A DNA stretch of 10,509 bases. It comes from Clostridia bacterium. GTDB lineage: Bacteria; Bacillota; Clostridia; Oscillospirales; Butyricicoccaceae. Made by a program: the position numbers and the translations under genes. This document shows positions 1 to 6,234 of the stretch, piece by piece. The number at the start of each line of letters is the position of its first letter. The stretch's first letter is position 1. The notes beneath the pieces are model-generated. The model had not been told where the DNA came from, searched no databases, and was given only the letters and a program-made list of their open reading frames with translations. The stretch covers positions 1 to 10,509 of the forward strand of contig JAFYNW010000160.1 in assembly GCA_017547995.1 (NCBI GenBank), given 5' to 3'.

Positions 1-127
1 CGCAACGCGATACGTACCAATGGTACGCGATATATAAATGCGATATATCACTTATCGTGATGCGATACGTTGCCGAGGCATACGCTGTTGTGTCTCCGAC
101 GGATTGGATAAGATGCCCCGAAAGGCT
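1..127 (-). repeat. Hairpin-array tail of compound intergenic repeat, copy 1 (cut by window edge)
   Basis: This noncoding stretch follows the repeat head at 128-187, downstream of the protease gene. It is a run of small inverted repeats: a 6-bp stem 13-18/22-27 (loop AAT), a 7-bp stem 29-35/43-49, a 5-bp stem 47-51/57-61, and a 4-bp stem 71-74/77-80. The spacer GCGATACGT occurs twice, at 7-15 and 62-70, each time just before or at the start of a stem. GCGATATAT is repeated directly at 27-35 and 40-48. Spacers resembling these recur in the second copy at 1501-1650, while the stem sequences differ. No open frame looks coding. The array may continue beyond position 1. Confidence 0.6.
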
Positions 128-187
128 ACACCTCATCCACCGCTGAAGCGGTCCCCCTGTCTTTACACAAGGGGAAGGCTTGGGATT
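128..187 (-). repeat. Head of compound intergenic repeat, copy 1
   Basis: Read on the minus strand, the head starts AATCCC shortly after the protease stop codon, continues AGCCTTCCCCTTGTG, then a hairpin ACCGC-ttca-GCGGT (139-152), and ends GGATGAGGTGT. A second, imperfect stem lies at 153-160/167-174. The same layout recurs at 1651-1709 and 7465-7515 with different but still self-complementary stem arms. It may help end or stabilise the protease transcript, but there is no U-tract of a standard intrinsic terminator after the stems. Confidence 0.7.
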
Positions 188-195
188 TACTTTTT

Positions 196-1482
196 TTAGT
201 TTGCTGCAGGTGCTTCTGTTGTAACAGGGTCGATGTTTGTGAAGTTGCCGAAGCGGTCAACTGTATACTGCTGAGGCTGTGCGGCATATTCACGTGCAAC
301 TTCGAGAGCCTTTTCCATCTGCTTATCCACGAATACGTCGATGCCGAATTCGTCCGGCTCCATTACGTTATATACTTCGTGGTCAGGTGCGAGGCCGACT
401 ACGTCGTAGTCATCGTGGCCCGGAGCGATAAGCTCAATACCGTTGATAACGGCAACAGAGCCGTCAGGAAGAGAAACGTGATACTGTCCTCTTGCCTTGC
501 CGTAGGTTGTGTCACCGACGCTTTCCGCATAGCCGAGGCCTGTGAGAGATGCGATTACAATCTCAGAAGCGGATGCTGAGCTGGAATCCTGAAGAATGAT
601 GATTTTATTGAGTCTTACGCCCATACCGTCTGACTTATAGAAGTTCATATCATACTGACCGTTGATTTTCGTTCTTGTCATAAAGTAAGTCACGTCTTCA
701 TCAGGAATAAGTCTGTTGATGAGATTGAGCGCCATATTCACTTCGCCGCCAGGATTTCCGCGGAGGTCGAGAATAAGTGCTCTTGTGTTGGCTTCAACCA
801 TGTCCTGAAGTGCAAATACAAAGTCGAGATACGCCTGAGTGTCTGCAAATCTTGTAAGGTCCATATAGAAGATGCCGTCTTCAAGAACTTCACTTGCAAA
901 GTTGGAAACCTTGATGAACTTACGTGTGAGAGTTCTTGTTATGTAAAGGTCCTTGCCGTTTTCTGTTCTCTTGACAGTGACCGTTACTTTTTTGCCTTCC
1001 TCGCCTCTGATTACATTGGCGAGCTTTGCGATAGTAGTATTGGAATAATCCTTTCTGTCAACGTAGACGATAAGATCGCCCGCCTTGAAGCCTGCTTCTT
1101 CAGCAGGAGAGCCCTTTGTCACAGCTGTGATACGGACGGACGTGCCGTACTGCTCCATTGTAACGCCGATGCCTACGTAGTTATCGTTTGTAGGATAAGC
1201 TTCTTCGTAGTTGCCGGCAGGCACGTAGAGGGAGTATCTGTCATACTGGCTCAACATAAGATGCATGAACTGATTATAGAATGCATCGTTTTCAAGCATA
1301 AGCTTGAATGCGTCCATCATCGGCTCGTCCTGTGAGCCGACGGAGATGCTGTAATCCTTCATGAACTCTTCGACAGCAAGGATATTCTCAAGCTTTTCCT
1401 CTGCTGTGAGAGCGAGGGACGAGATGGCCATTGAAACCATCATTGCCATAGCCAGAAAGGCTGAAATTATTCTTTTTTTCAT
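196..1482 (-). CDS. S41 family C-terminal processing peptidase with PDZ domain (CtpA/Prc type), secreted
   Basis: This is a serine protease of the tail-specific/C-terminal processing family, expected to act outside the membrane on exported proteins. A signal peptide covers residues 1 to about 25 (MKKR, then a hydrophobic run ending SSLALTA). An N-terminal helical region follows to about 100, then a PDZ domain at about 102-172 (GIGV, SPAEEAGFKAGD), then the peptidase core with LRGNPGG at 240-246. The Ser/Lys pair is S304 in SASASE and K329 in TYGKARGQ, with Q333 four residues later. The 25-residue Ser-Lys spacing matches Prc and CtpB. At 428 residues the length is normal for the family. The start at 1482 is chosen because GAGGAAA precedes it and the signal peptide begins there. 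Upstream in-frame ATGs (1500, 1665) lack a ribosome site and fall in or beside the hairpin repeat. The substrate is not shown by the sequence. Confidence 0.93.
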   Translation of the reverse strand: MKKRIISAFLAMAMMVSMAISSLALTAEEKLENILAVEEFMKDYSISVGSQDEPMMDAFKLMLENDAFYNQFMHLMLSQYDRYSLYVPAGNYEEAYPTNDNYVGIGVTMEQYGTSVRITAVTKGSPAEEAGFKAGDLIVYVDRKDYSNTTIAKLANVIRGEEGKKVTVTVKRTENGKDLYITRTLTRKFIKVSNFASEVLEDGIFYMDLTRFADTQAYLDFVFALQDMVEANTRALILDLRGNPGGEVNMALNLINRLIPDEDVTYFMTRTKINGQYDMNFYKSDGMGVRLNKIIILQDSSSASASEIVIASLTGLGYAESVGDTTYGKARGQYHVSLPDGSVAVINGIELIAPGHDDYDVVGLAPDHEVYNVMEPDEFGIDVFVDKQMEKALEVAREYAAQPQQYTVDRFGNFTNIDPVTTEAPAAN

Positions 1483-1500
1483 TGTTTCCTCAACTTTCAT

Positions 1501-1650
1501 CGTGGCAGGTGCCACGGGTGATCCGCTATATATTATATAATGTATAGCGGAATATAAATGTTCGCGAGCGAACGTGATATACAATTTCGCTGTGCGATAC
1601 GTTTGCCGTTGGCAAACATTGTTGTGTGACAAAGTCACGTTAAAGTAAGA
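1501..1650 (-). repeat. Hairpin-array tail of compound intergenic repeat, copy 2
   Basis: This noncoding array lies between the argS repeat head and the protease start codon. It has successive inverted repeats: 1501-1506/1511-1516 (6 bp, loop AGGT), 1523-1530/1543-1550 (8 bp, flanking the palindrome ATTATATAAT at 1532-1541), 1560-1565/1568-1573 (6 bp), 1601-1607/1611-1617 (7 bp, loop GTT) and 1626-1630/1634-1638 (5 bp, loop AAA). The spacers ATATAAATG (1552-1560), GCGATACGTT (1594-1603) and TGTTGTGT match copy 1, whereas the arms do not. The last stem ends 18 bases before the protease start, so it would lie in that gene's leader. I see no clear promoter for the protease here. It could be read through from argS. 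Confidence 0.65.
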
Positions 1651-1709
1651 CAACCCTTCCACCATCTTACGATGGTCCCCCTCCCCTTACACAGGGGAGG
1701 CAGGGATTA
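1651..1709 (-). repeat. Head of compound intergenic repeat, copy 2
   Basis: On the minus strand this begins AATCCC a few bases after the argS stop codon. A stem CCTCCCC/GGGGAGG follows (1680-1686/1694-1700, loop 7), then a stem ACCATC-gtaa-GATGGT (1661-1676), and it ends GTGGAAGGGTTGT. It aligns with copies 1 and 3, but both stems carry different arm sequences that remain complementary. It could act as a weak terminator or 3' end stabiliser for argS. No U-tract follows. Confidence 0.7.
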
Positions 1710-1715
1710 TTTATA

Positions 1716-3404
1716 TTACATCTGTTCTGGTGCTGTTACACCGAGGATGGAGAGTGTATTCTTGATAACAGCCGCTGCGCACTTGATTGCGTATACACGT
1801 GCATCACGTACTTCCGGCTGTGCGTCCTTGATACGGCTTACACCGTAGAACTTATGGAATGCAGATGCAACGTTGATTGCATATCTGTTAAGACGAGCTG
1901 GTTCTCTGTCGTTAGCTGCGAGACGGATTTCTTCAGGAAGCTTTGCAACTTCTCTGATGAGGTCGAGCTCTTCCTTGCTTGTGAGGAGGGAGAGGTCTGG
2001 GTTTGCGTTTACTGCGATGCCTTCGCGTTCGAGGTTAGCGAGGATGGAGCAGATTCTTGCGTGTGCATACTGGCAGTAGTAAACAGGGTTTTCGCTGTCC
2101 TGTCTTACTGCAAGACCGAGGTCGAATTCGAGATGTGTATCAGCTGCACGGCTGTTGAAGAAGTATCTTGCTGCGTCGCAGGAAACTTCGTCGAGAAGGT
2201 CTGTGAGAGTGATGCTCTTACCTGTTCTCTTGGACATACGTACAACTTCGCCGTCACGCATAAGACGAACGAGCTGCATGAGAACGATTTCGAGACGGTT
2301 TGTGCCGTCGAGGTGGAGAGCGTCGAGAGCAGACTTGAGTCGTGCTACGTGACCGTGGTGGTCTGCACCCCAGATGTTGATAACCTTGTCGAAGTGACGG
2401 TTAGCAAACTTTTCTCTGTGGTATGCGATGTCTGCTGCAAAGTATGTGTAGAAGCCGTTGCCGCGCATGAGAACGTCGTCCTTTTCGCAGCCGAATGCTG
2501 TGCTCTTGAGCCATACAGCGCCGTCCTGTTCGTATGTGAAGCCGTTAGCTGTGAGCATATCAACAGTTTCCTTGACGTAGCCTGTGTTGTGGAGCTGGGA
2601 TTCGAAGAACCATACGTCGTAGTTGATGCCGTAACGTGCAAGGTCGGACTTCATCTTAGGGATGTTCTTGCCGAGGCCGTATTCAACGTACTTTGCAAAT
2701 CTTTCCTTTTCGTCGAGATTCTTGAGGGAATCGCCGTGCATATCGTAGAGTTCCTTAGCGATAACCTTGATGTCTTCGCCATGGTATGCGTCTTCAGGAA
2801 GTGGATGAGCTTCTTCGCCTTCGAGAATCTGCATATATCTTACGTTGATGGAGTTTGCAAACTTATCGATCTGGTTACCGGCGTCGTTTACGTAGAATTC
2901 CTTTGTAACGTCGTTGCCTGCCCATGCGAGAACGTTTGCAAGGGAGTCACCGAGAACACCGCCGCGAGCGTTACCCATGTGCATAGGGCCTGTTGGGTTT
3001 GCAGAAACGAATTCAACCATAATCTTCTGTGGGTTTTCGTTTGCAAGCTTACCGTAGTTTTCAGCTTCTTCGTTGATGTTTGTGAGAACGTCTGTAAACC
3101 ACTTCTGACCGAGGCGGAAATTGATAAAGCCAGGGCCGAGAATTGTGATGGATTCATAGTAGCTGCCTTCGAGCTGAGCGTTCTTTGCGATAGCTTCAGC
3201 AATCATCTTAGGAGCCTTGCCGATAATCTTTGTGTTCTGGAGAGCAAAGTTGGAAGCATAGTCACCATGTGCGAGATCCTTTGGGATTTCGATTACAGGA
3301 GCCTTTACTTCTGCCTGTGGAAGCTCACCGTTCTGAGCAGCTGTATTGTACGCAGCGAGAATGATATCTGCTGCCTGCTTCATAGCATTCTGAATGTGAT
3401 TCAT
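1716..3404 (-). CDS. argS: Arginine--tRNA ligase
   Basis: This class I aminoacyl-tRNA synthetase charges tRNA-Arg with arginine in the cytoplasm. An N-terminal domain for tRNA D-loop recognition covers about residues 1-100. The class I HIGH-type motif is HMGN at 142-145 within PTGPMHMGNARGG. WGADHHGH at 345-352 is typical of ArgRS, and MSKRTG at 390-395 replaces KMSKS. The C-terminal helical anticodon-binding (DALR) domain begins near 440 (VYYCQYAHAR). At 562 residues it is complete for the bacterial family. The start is set by GGAGGA at 3408-3413, four bases before the ATG, in the 12-base gap after the DUF1934 stop codon. The two genes are therefore one transcript, and their adjacency is conserved in other Firmicutes (ywiB-argS in Bacillus). 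Confidence 0.97.
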   Translation of the reverse strand: MNHIQNAMKQAADIILAAYNTAAQNGELPQAEVKAPVIEIPKDLAHGDYASNFALQNTKIIGKAPKMIAEAIAKNAQLEGSYYESITILGPGFINFRLGQKWFTDVLTNINEEAENYGKLANENPQKIMVEFVSANPTGPMHMGNARGGVLGDSLANVLAWAGNDVTKEFYVNDAGNQIDKFANSINVRYMQILEGEEAHPLPEDAYHGEDIKVIAKELYDMHGDSLKNLDEKERFAKYVEYGLGKNIPKMKSDLARYGINYDVWFFESQLHNTGYVKETVDMLTANGFTYEQDGAVWLKSTAFGCEKDDVLMRGNGFYTYFAADIAYHREKFANRHFDKVINIWGADHHGHVARLKSALDALHLDGTNRLEIVLMQLVRLMRDGEVVRMSKRTGKSITLTDLLDEVSCDAARYFFNSRAADTHLEFDLGLAVRQDSENPVYYCQYAHARICSILANLEREGIAVNANPDLSLLTSKEELDLIREVAKLPEEIRLAANDREPARLNRYAINVASAFHKFYGVSRIKDAQPEVRDARVYAIKCAAAVIKNTLSILGVTAPEQM

Positions 3405-3416
3405 ATTTCCTCCGCT

Positions 3417-3842
3417 TTATTTTTCTTTTACGTTTATTTTAAGTTGATTTTTGCCGATGTAATTATGGTCGAGCTCAAGGGAATAGTAAACCGAGATATC
3501 CCCGCCCTTTTCCATCGTGAGATTGCTTTCGATCTTGTCTGTATTGACTGTGAGCGTAAGCGGGCCGTAAGGCGTATTATAAAGGGAAACGTGCTGTTTC
3601 TTCTCTTCAAAAAGCATATTGGATGGGAACTTGCCCGTTCTGAGTACGTTTATCGAATCGCGGCTGACGCGGATTGTGGTTTTTGTGTCCGGCATACCTG
3701 TCAGTTCCGATTCCTCGTACACGAGGAAAAGCGAGCCGCCCTTCTCATAGAGCGTACCGCTTGTCACAAGCTCGGAGTTATCCTTATCCATGTTTTGAAA
3801 ATCCTGCTCTCCCCTTATAGAAATGAGAACTTCTTTTTTCAT
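3417..3842 (-). CDS. DUF1934 domain protein (YwiB-like)
   Basis: This small protein of 141 residues is probably cytoplasmic and has no signal or membrane segment. It starts MKKEVLISIRGEQ and has the alternating beta-strand pattern of a small calycin-like barrel: GTLYEKGGSLFLVYEE, TTIRVSRDSINVLRTG, and the late YYSLELDHNYIGKN. These fit DUF1934, whose biochemical role is unknown to me. The start at 3842 is preferred because AGGT lies six bases upstream. A longer frame starting at 3893 has no ribosome site. It is the first gene of the transcript with argS, reading from the promoter near 3940. The family call rests on sequence pattern and neighbourhood. The function is open. Confidence 0.85.
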   Translation of the reverse strand: MKKEVLISIRGEQDFQNMDKDNSELVTSGTLYEKGGSLFLVYEESELTGMPDTKTTIRVSRDSINVLRTGKFPSNMLFEEKKQHVSLYNTPYGPLTLTVNTDKIESNLTMEKGGDISVYYSLELDHNYIGKNQLKINVKEK

Positions 3843-3939
3843 CTGATACCTGCTTCTTGTGTGAAATCTATATGTAAGTCTTATTATCGACACACTATTT
3901 TAAGGCACGACAAAAAGAGCTCATACATACTCACTATGC

Positions 3940-3968
3940 ATTATATCACATCTTTCAATAAAAGTAAA
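3940..3968 (-). promoter_or_regulatory. Promoter of the DUF1934-argS operon
   Basis: On the minus strand TATAAT lies at 3945-3940, preceded by TG and one base (extended -10). The -35 is weak: TTTACT at 3968-3963, 17 bases upstream. This gives a leader of about 90 bases before the start at 3842. It lies back to back with the decarboxylase promoter, whose -35 is only eight bases from this one, so the two polymerase sites overlap. Confidence 0.6.
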
Positions 3969-3975
3969 ATTTTAT

Positions 3976-4003
3976 TTGCATTTTTTTATTATTATGTTAT
4001 AAT
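3976..4003 (+). promoter_or_regulatory. Promoter of the sodium-pump decarboxylase operon
   Basis: TTGCAT (-35, 3976-3981), a 16-base spacer and TATAAT (-10, 3998-4003), with TGT directly before the -10 (extended -10). The flanks are very AT-rich. Transcription should start near 4010, giving a leader of about 60 bases that contains the hairpin at 4021-4041. Confidence 0.75.
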
Positions 4004-4020
4004 ATAAACATAAAATAAAA

Positions 4021-4067
4021 ATGGAGATGTATGGTCTCCATACTACATCAAATTCATTATATGGAGG
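4021..4067 (+). promoter_or_regulatory. Leader hairpin that can trade partners with the Shine-Dalgarno sequence
   Basis: ATGGAGA (4021-4027) pairs perfectly with TCTCCAT (4035-4041). A competing triloop hairpin is GTATGG-tct-CCATAC (4029-4043). The same 3' arm, TCTCCATA (4035-4042), can instead pair over eight positions (one G-U) with TATGGAGG (4060-4067), which is the ribosome binding site of the next gene. The structures exclude each other, as in a translational switch. No known riboswitch class or protein site is recognised. That this regulates the operon is inference. Confidence 0.4.
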
Positions 4068-4071
4068 ATAG

Positions 4072-5451
4072 ATGATGAAAGTACAATTCACTGAAACTGT
4101 TTTGCGTGACGCGAACCAGTCTCTCATCGCAACTCGCATGCCAATCGACGACTTCCTTCCAATCCTGGAAAAGATGGACCAGGCTGGCTACTATTCCCTT
4201 GAATGCTGGGGCGGCGCTACATTCGACAGCTGCCTTCGTTACCTCAACGAAGATCCATGGGAAAGACTCCGCAAGATCAAGAGCGTTGTAAAGAACACAA
4301 AGCTCCAGATGCTCCTTCGTGGTCAGAATATGCTCGGCTACAAGCACTACCCAGACGACGTAGTACGTGCATTTATCCGTAAGGCTGTTGAAAACGGTAT
4401 CGATATTATCCGTATCTTCGACGCACTCAACGACCTTCGCAATATCGAAGTTGCTGTTGATGAAGCTGTAAAGTGCGGCGCACACGTTCAGGGTGCTGTT
4501 TCCTACACAACAAGCCCAATCCACACACTCGAAAACTACGTTGAACTCGCAAAGAACATGGAAAAGATGGGCTGCCACTCTATCTGTATCAAGGATATGG
4601 CTGGTATCATGGGTCCACAGGAAGCTTATGACCTCGTTTCTGCTATCAAGAAGGCTGTCAAGCTCCCAATCGTTCTTCACACACACTCCACAACAGGCCT
4701 TGGCCCAATGACACTCCTCAAGGCTGTTGAAGCTGGCGCTACAACAATCGACACAGCTATCTCCTGCCTCTCCGGCGGTACAGCTCAGCCAGCAACAGAA
4801 TCCATGCACTATGGTCTCAAGCAGATGGGCTATGATTCCGGTCTTAACGAAAAGCTCCTCAAGGAAATCAACGACTTCTTCCGCCCAATCAAGGCAAAGT
4901 TCGAAGAATCCGGTCAGCTCACAACATACGTTCTCGGTACAGAAACAGACGCTCTCGTTTACCAGGTACCAGGCGGTATGCTTTCCAACCTTATTTCTCA
5001 GCTCAAGGGCCTCGGTGCTTCCGACAAGCTCAACGACGTTCTTGCTGAAGTTCCAAAGGTACGTGCAGACCTCGGCTACCCACCACTCGTAACTCCATCT
5101 TCCCAGATGGTTGGTGTACAGGCTACACAGAACGTTCTTATGGGCGAACGCTATAAGACAGTTACTAAGGAAATCCAGGCTTACCTCAGAGGCGAATACG
5201 GCCGTGCTCCTGGCGAAATCAACAAGGACCTCCAGAAGAAGGTTCTCGGCGACGAACAGCCAATCACATGCCGCTTTGCTGATCTTCTCGAACCAATGAT
5301 GGAAAAGACAGCTAAGGAACTCGGCTCCAAGGCTAAGAACGAAGAAGACGTTCTCTCTTACATTGCATTCCCACAGGTTGCTGAAAAGTTCTTCGAAGCT
5401 CGCGAAGAAAAGGAAAGAAATACAGTCAAGTACACAATCAAGGAAATCTAA
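4072..5451 (+). CDS. oadA: Oxaloacetate decarboxylase alpha subunit (carboxyltransferase, no fused biotin domain)
   Basis: This subunit transfers the carboxyl group of oxaloacetate to the biotin carrier in the Na+-extruding decarboxylase. The HMGL/5S-type TIM barrel shows RDANQS at residues 12-17 (metal-binding D13), LRGQN, FDALND, IKDMAG with K174 (the carboxylated lysine in the family) and HTHSTTG with metal ligands H203 and H205. The conserved PYC/OADA domain follows to the end. At 459 residues it stops where family members such as Klebsiella OadA (about 600 residues) continue into a linker and biotin domain, and that domain is encoded separately at 5814. Two adjacent ATGs (4072, 4075) follow GGAGG at 4063-4067, and the second is better spaced. 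Alternatives are pyruvate carboxylase subunit B or transcarboxylase 5S, but the gamma and beta pump genes downstream favour a decarboxylase. Codon use is strongly biased, suggesting high expression. Confidence 0.9.
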   Translation: MMKVQFTETVLRDANQSLIATRMPIDDFLPILEKMDQAGYYSLECWGGATFDSCLRYLNEDPWERLRKIKSVVKNTKLQMLLRGQNMLGYKHYPDDVVRAFIRKAVENGIDIIRIFDALNDLRNIEVAVDEAVKCGAHVQGAVSYTTSPIHTLENYVELAKNMEKMGCHSICIKDMAGIMGPQEAYDLVSAIKKAVKLPIVLHTHSTTGLGPMTLLKAVEAGATTIDTAISCLSGGTAQPATESMHYGLKQMGYDSGLNEKLLKEINDFFRPIKAKFEESGQLTTYVLGTETDALVYQVPGGMLSNLISQLKGLGASDKLNDVLAEVPKVRADLGYPPLVTPSSQMVGVQATQNVLMGERYKTVTKEIQAYLRGEYGRAPGEINKDLQKKVLGDEQPITCRFADLLEPMMEKTAKELGSKAKNEEDVLSYIAFPQVAEKFFEAREEKERNTVKYTIKEI

Positions 5452-5469
5452 TCAAGGAGGATTTTTGTT

Positions 5470-5811
5470 ATGACATTAGGTGAATCCCTGATCCTCTCCG
5501 TTGTTGGTTTCGGTGTTGTTCTCGGCGTTCTCGGTCTTCTTGCTTTGTTTATCAAGGCTATGGCAAGAGCTCTCTACAAGAAGGAACAGGCTGCTGCTCC
5601 TGCTGTAAAGGAAGTTGTTAAGGAAGAAGCACCAGTTGCTCCTGCAAAGGATCCTAACAAGGTTGAACTTCCAGCTGATACATCCATGGGTCAGCTCGAC
5701 CTTCACGACGTTTCCGACAGAGATGCTGCTCTCATTATGGCTATCGTTGCAAACAAGCTTGACGCTCCGCTCAACACACTTGTTTTCAAATCAATTAAAG
5801 AGGTGAAATAA
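5470..5811 (+). CDS. oadG: OadG-type gamma subunit of sodium-pump decarboxylase
   Basis: This small membrane anchor, 113 residues, is expected to hold the cytoplasmic alpha subunit and the biotin carrier to the beta pump. One hydrophobic helix lies at about residues 7-30 (LILSVVGFGVVLGVLGLLALF). A charged Ala/Pro/Val/Lys-rich linker runs to about 70. A conserved C-terminal segment (DAALIMAIVANKLDAPLN, ending FKSIKEVK) resembles the tails of clostridial OadG-like proteins. AGGAGG at 5455-5460 gives a clear start 18 bases after the alpha gene. Its stop codon is two bases from the biotin carrier start, so the genes are likely translationally coupled. The subunit call relies on position and layout as much as on sequence, because this family is poorly conserved. 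Confidence 0.82.
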   Translation: MTLGESLILSVVGFGVVLGVLGLLALFIKAMARALYKKEQAAAPAVKEVVKEEAPVAPAKDPNKVELPADTSMGQLDLHDVSDRDAALIMAIVANKLDAPLNTLVFKSIKEVK

Positions 5812-5813
5812 CT

Positions 5814-6212
5814 ATGAAATATATTGTAAGTTTGAATGGTAAAGACTACGAAGTAGAAGTAGAAAAGGGCGAAGCAATCCTCGTTGACGTTCGCGATACA
5901 CCAGTTGCTGCTCCTGTTGCAGCTCCAGCTCCTGTTGCTGCGGCTCCTGCTGCTGCACCAGCTGCTGCTCCAGCTCCTGCTGCTGTTACTGCAGTTGCAG
6001 GTACAAAGGTTGAAGCTCCACTCCCAGGCGCTGTTATCGAAGTTAAGGTATCCCAGGGTCAGGCTGTCAAGGAAGGCGACGTTCTCTTTGTAGTAGAAGC
6101 TATGAAGATGGCTAACGATATCACAGCACCTTGCGCAGGTACAATCGCTCAGGTTGCAGCATCCAAGGGTCAGCAGCTCAATAAGGGTGATCTCCTCGCT
6201 GTAATCTCCTAA
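5814..6212 (+). CDS. Biotin carboxyl carrier protein of the decarboxylase
   Basis: This biotinylated carrier moves CO2 from the alpha subunit to the beta pump. The first 30 residues form a short beta segment (MKYIVSLNGKDYEVEVEKGE). A flexible Ala/Pro linker covers about 31-61, encoded by repetitive GCT/CCT/CCA codons (about 5904-5997). A lipoyl/biotinyl domain fills 62-132, with the biotin acceptor K98 in VVEAMKM and the matching turn GDLLAVIS at the end. The ribosome site AGAGGTGA lies inside the last codons of the gamma gene. It resembles GcdC/MmdC-type carriers of glutaconyl-CoA and methylmalonyl-CoA decarboxylases, but the alpha subunit here is of the 2-oxoacid type. A biotin protein ligase must be encoded elsewhere. 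Confidence 0.93.
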   Translation: MKYIVSLNGKDYEVEVEKGEAILVDVRDTPVAAPVAAPAPVAAAPAAAPAAAPAPAAVTAVAGTKVEAPLPGAVIEVKVSQGQAVKEGDVLFVVEAMKMANDITAPCAGTIAQVAASKGQQLNKGDLLAVIS

Positions 6213-6234
6213 TTTCCCTTAGGAGGCAAACTAC

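Noticed and set aside
1483..1665. N-terminal extension of the S41 protease to an ATG at 1665
   Set aside because: The extension translates the hairpin repeat and would put the signal peptide in the middle of the protein. The start at 1482 has GAGGAAA and a proper signal peptide.
3843..3893. Longer start of the DUF1934 protein at 3893
   Set aside because: There is no ribosome site before it. The start at 3842 has AGGT at good spacing and begins the conserved part.
3882..3924. Possible nine-codon upstream reading frame in the DUF1934-argS leader
   Set aside because: It has no ribosome site and no notable codon pattern, so it is too weak to report as a leader peptide.
1854..4007. A very long open frame (over 700 codons) on the plus strand opposite argS and the DUF1934 gene
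   Set aside because: It is antisense to two clear genes with known motifs. Its product is oddly rich in Cys and Val with no domain I recognise, and it has no ribosome site. It is best explained by strong codon bias on the coding strand.
4057..4809. A 250-codon frame on the minus strand opposite the decarboxylase alpha gene
   Set aside because: It is an antisense shadow of a well-supported gene, with Cys/Trp-rich unnatural composition and no ribosome site.
5904..5997. Repetitive GCT/CCT/CCA stretch as a possible tandem repeat locus
   Set aside because: It encodes the Ala/Pro linker normal for biotin carriers. The repetition follows from the protein sequence.
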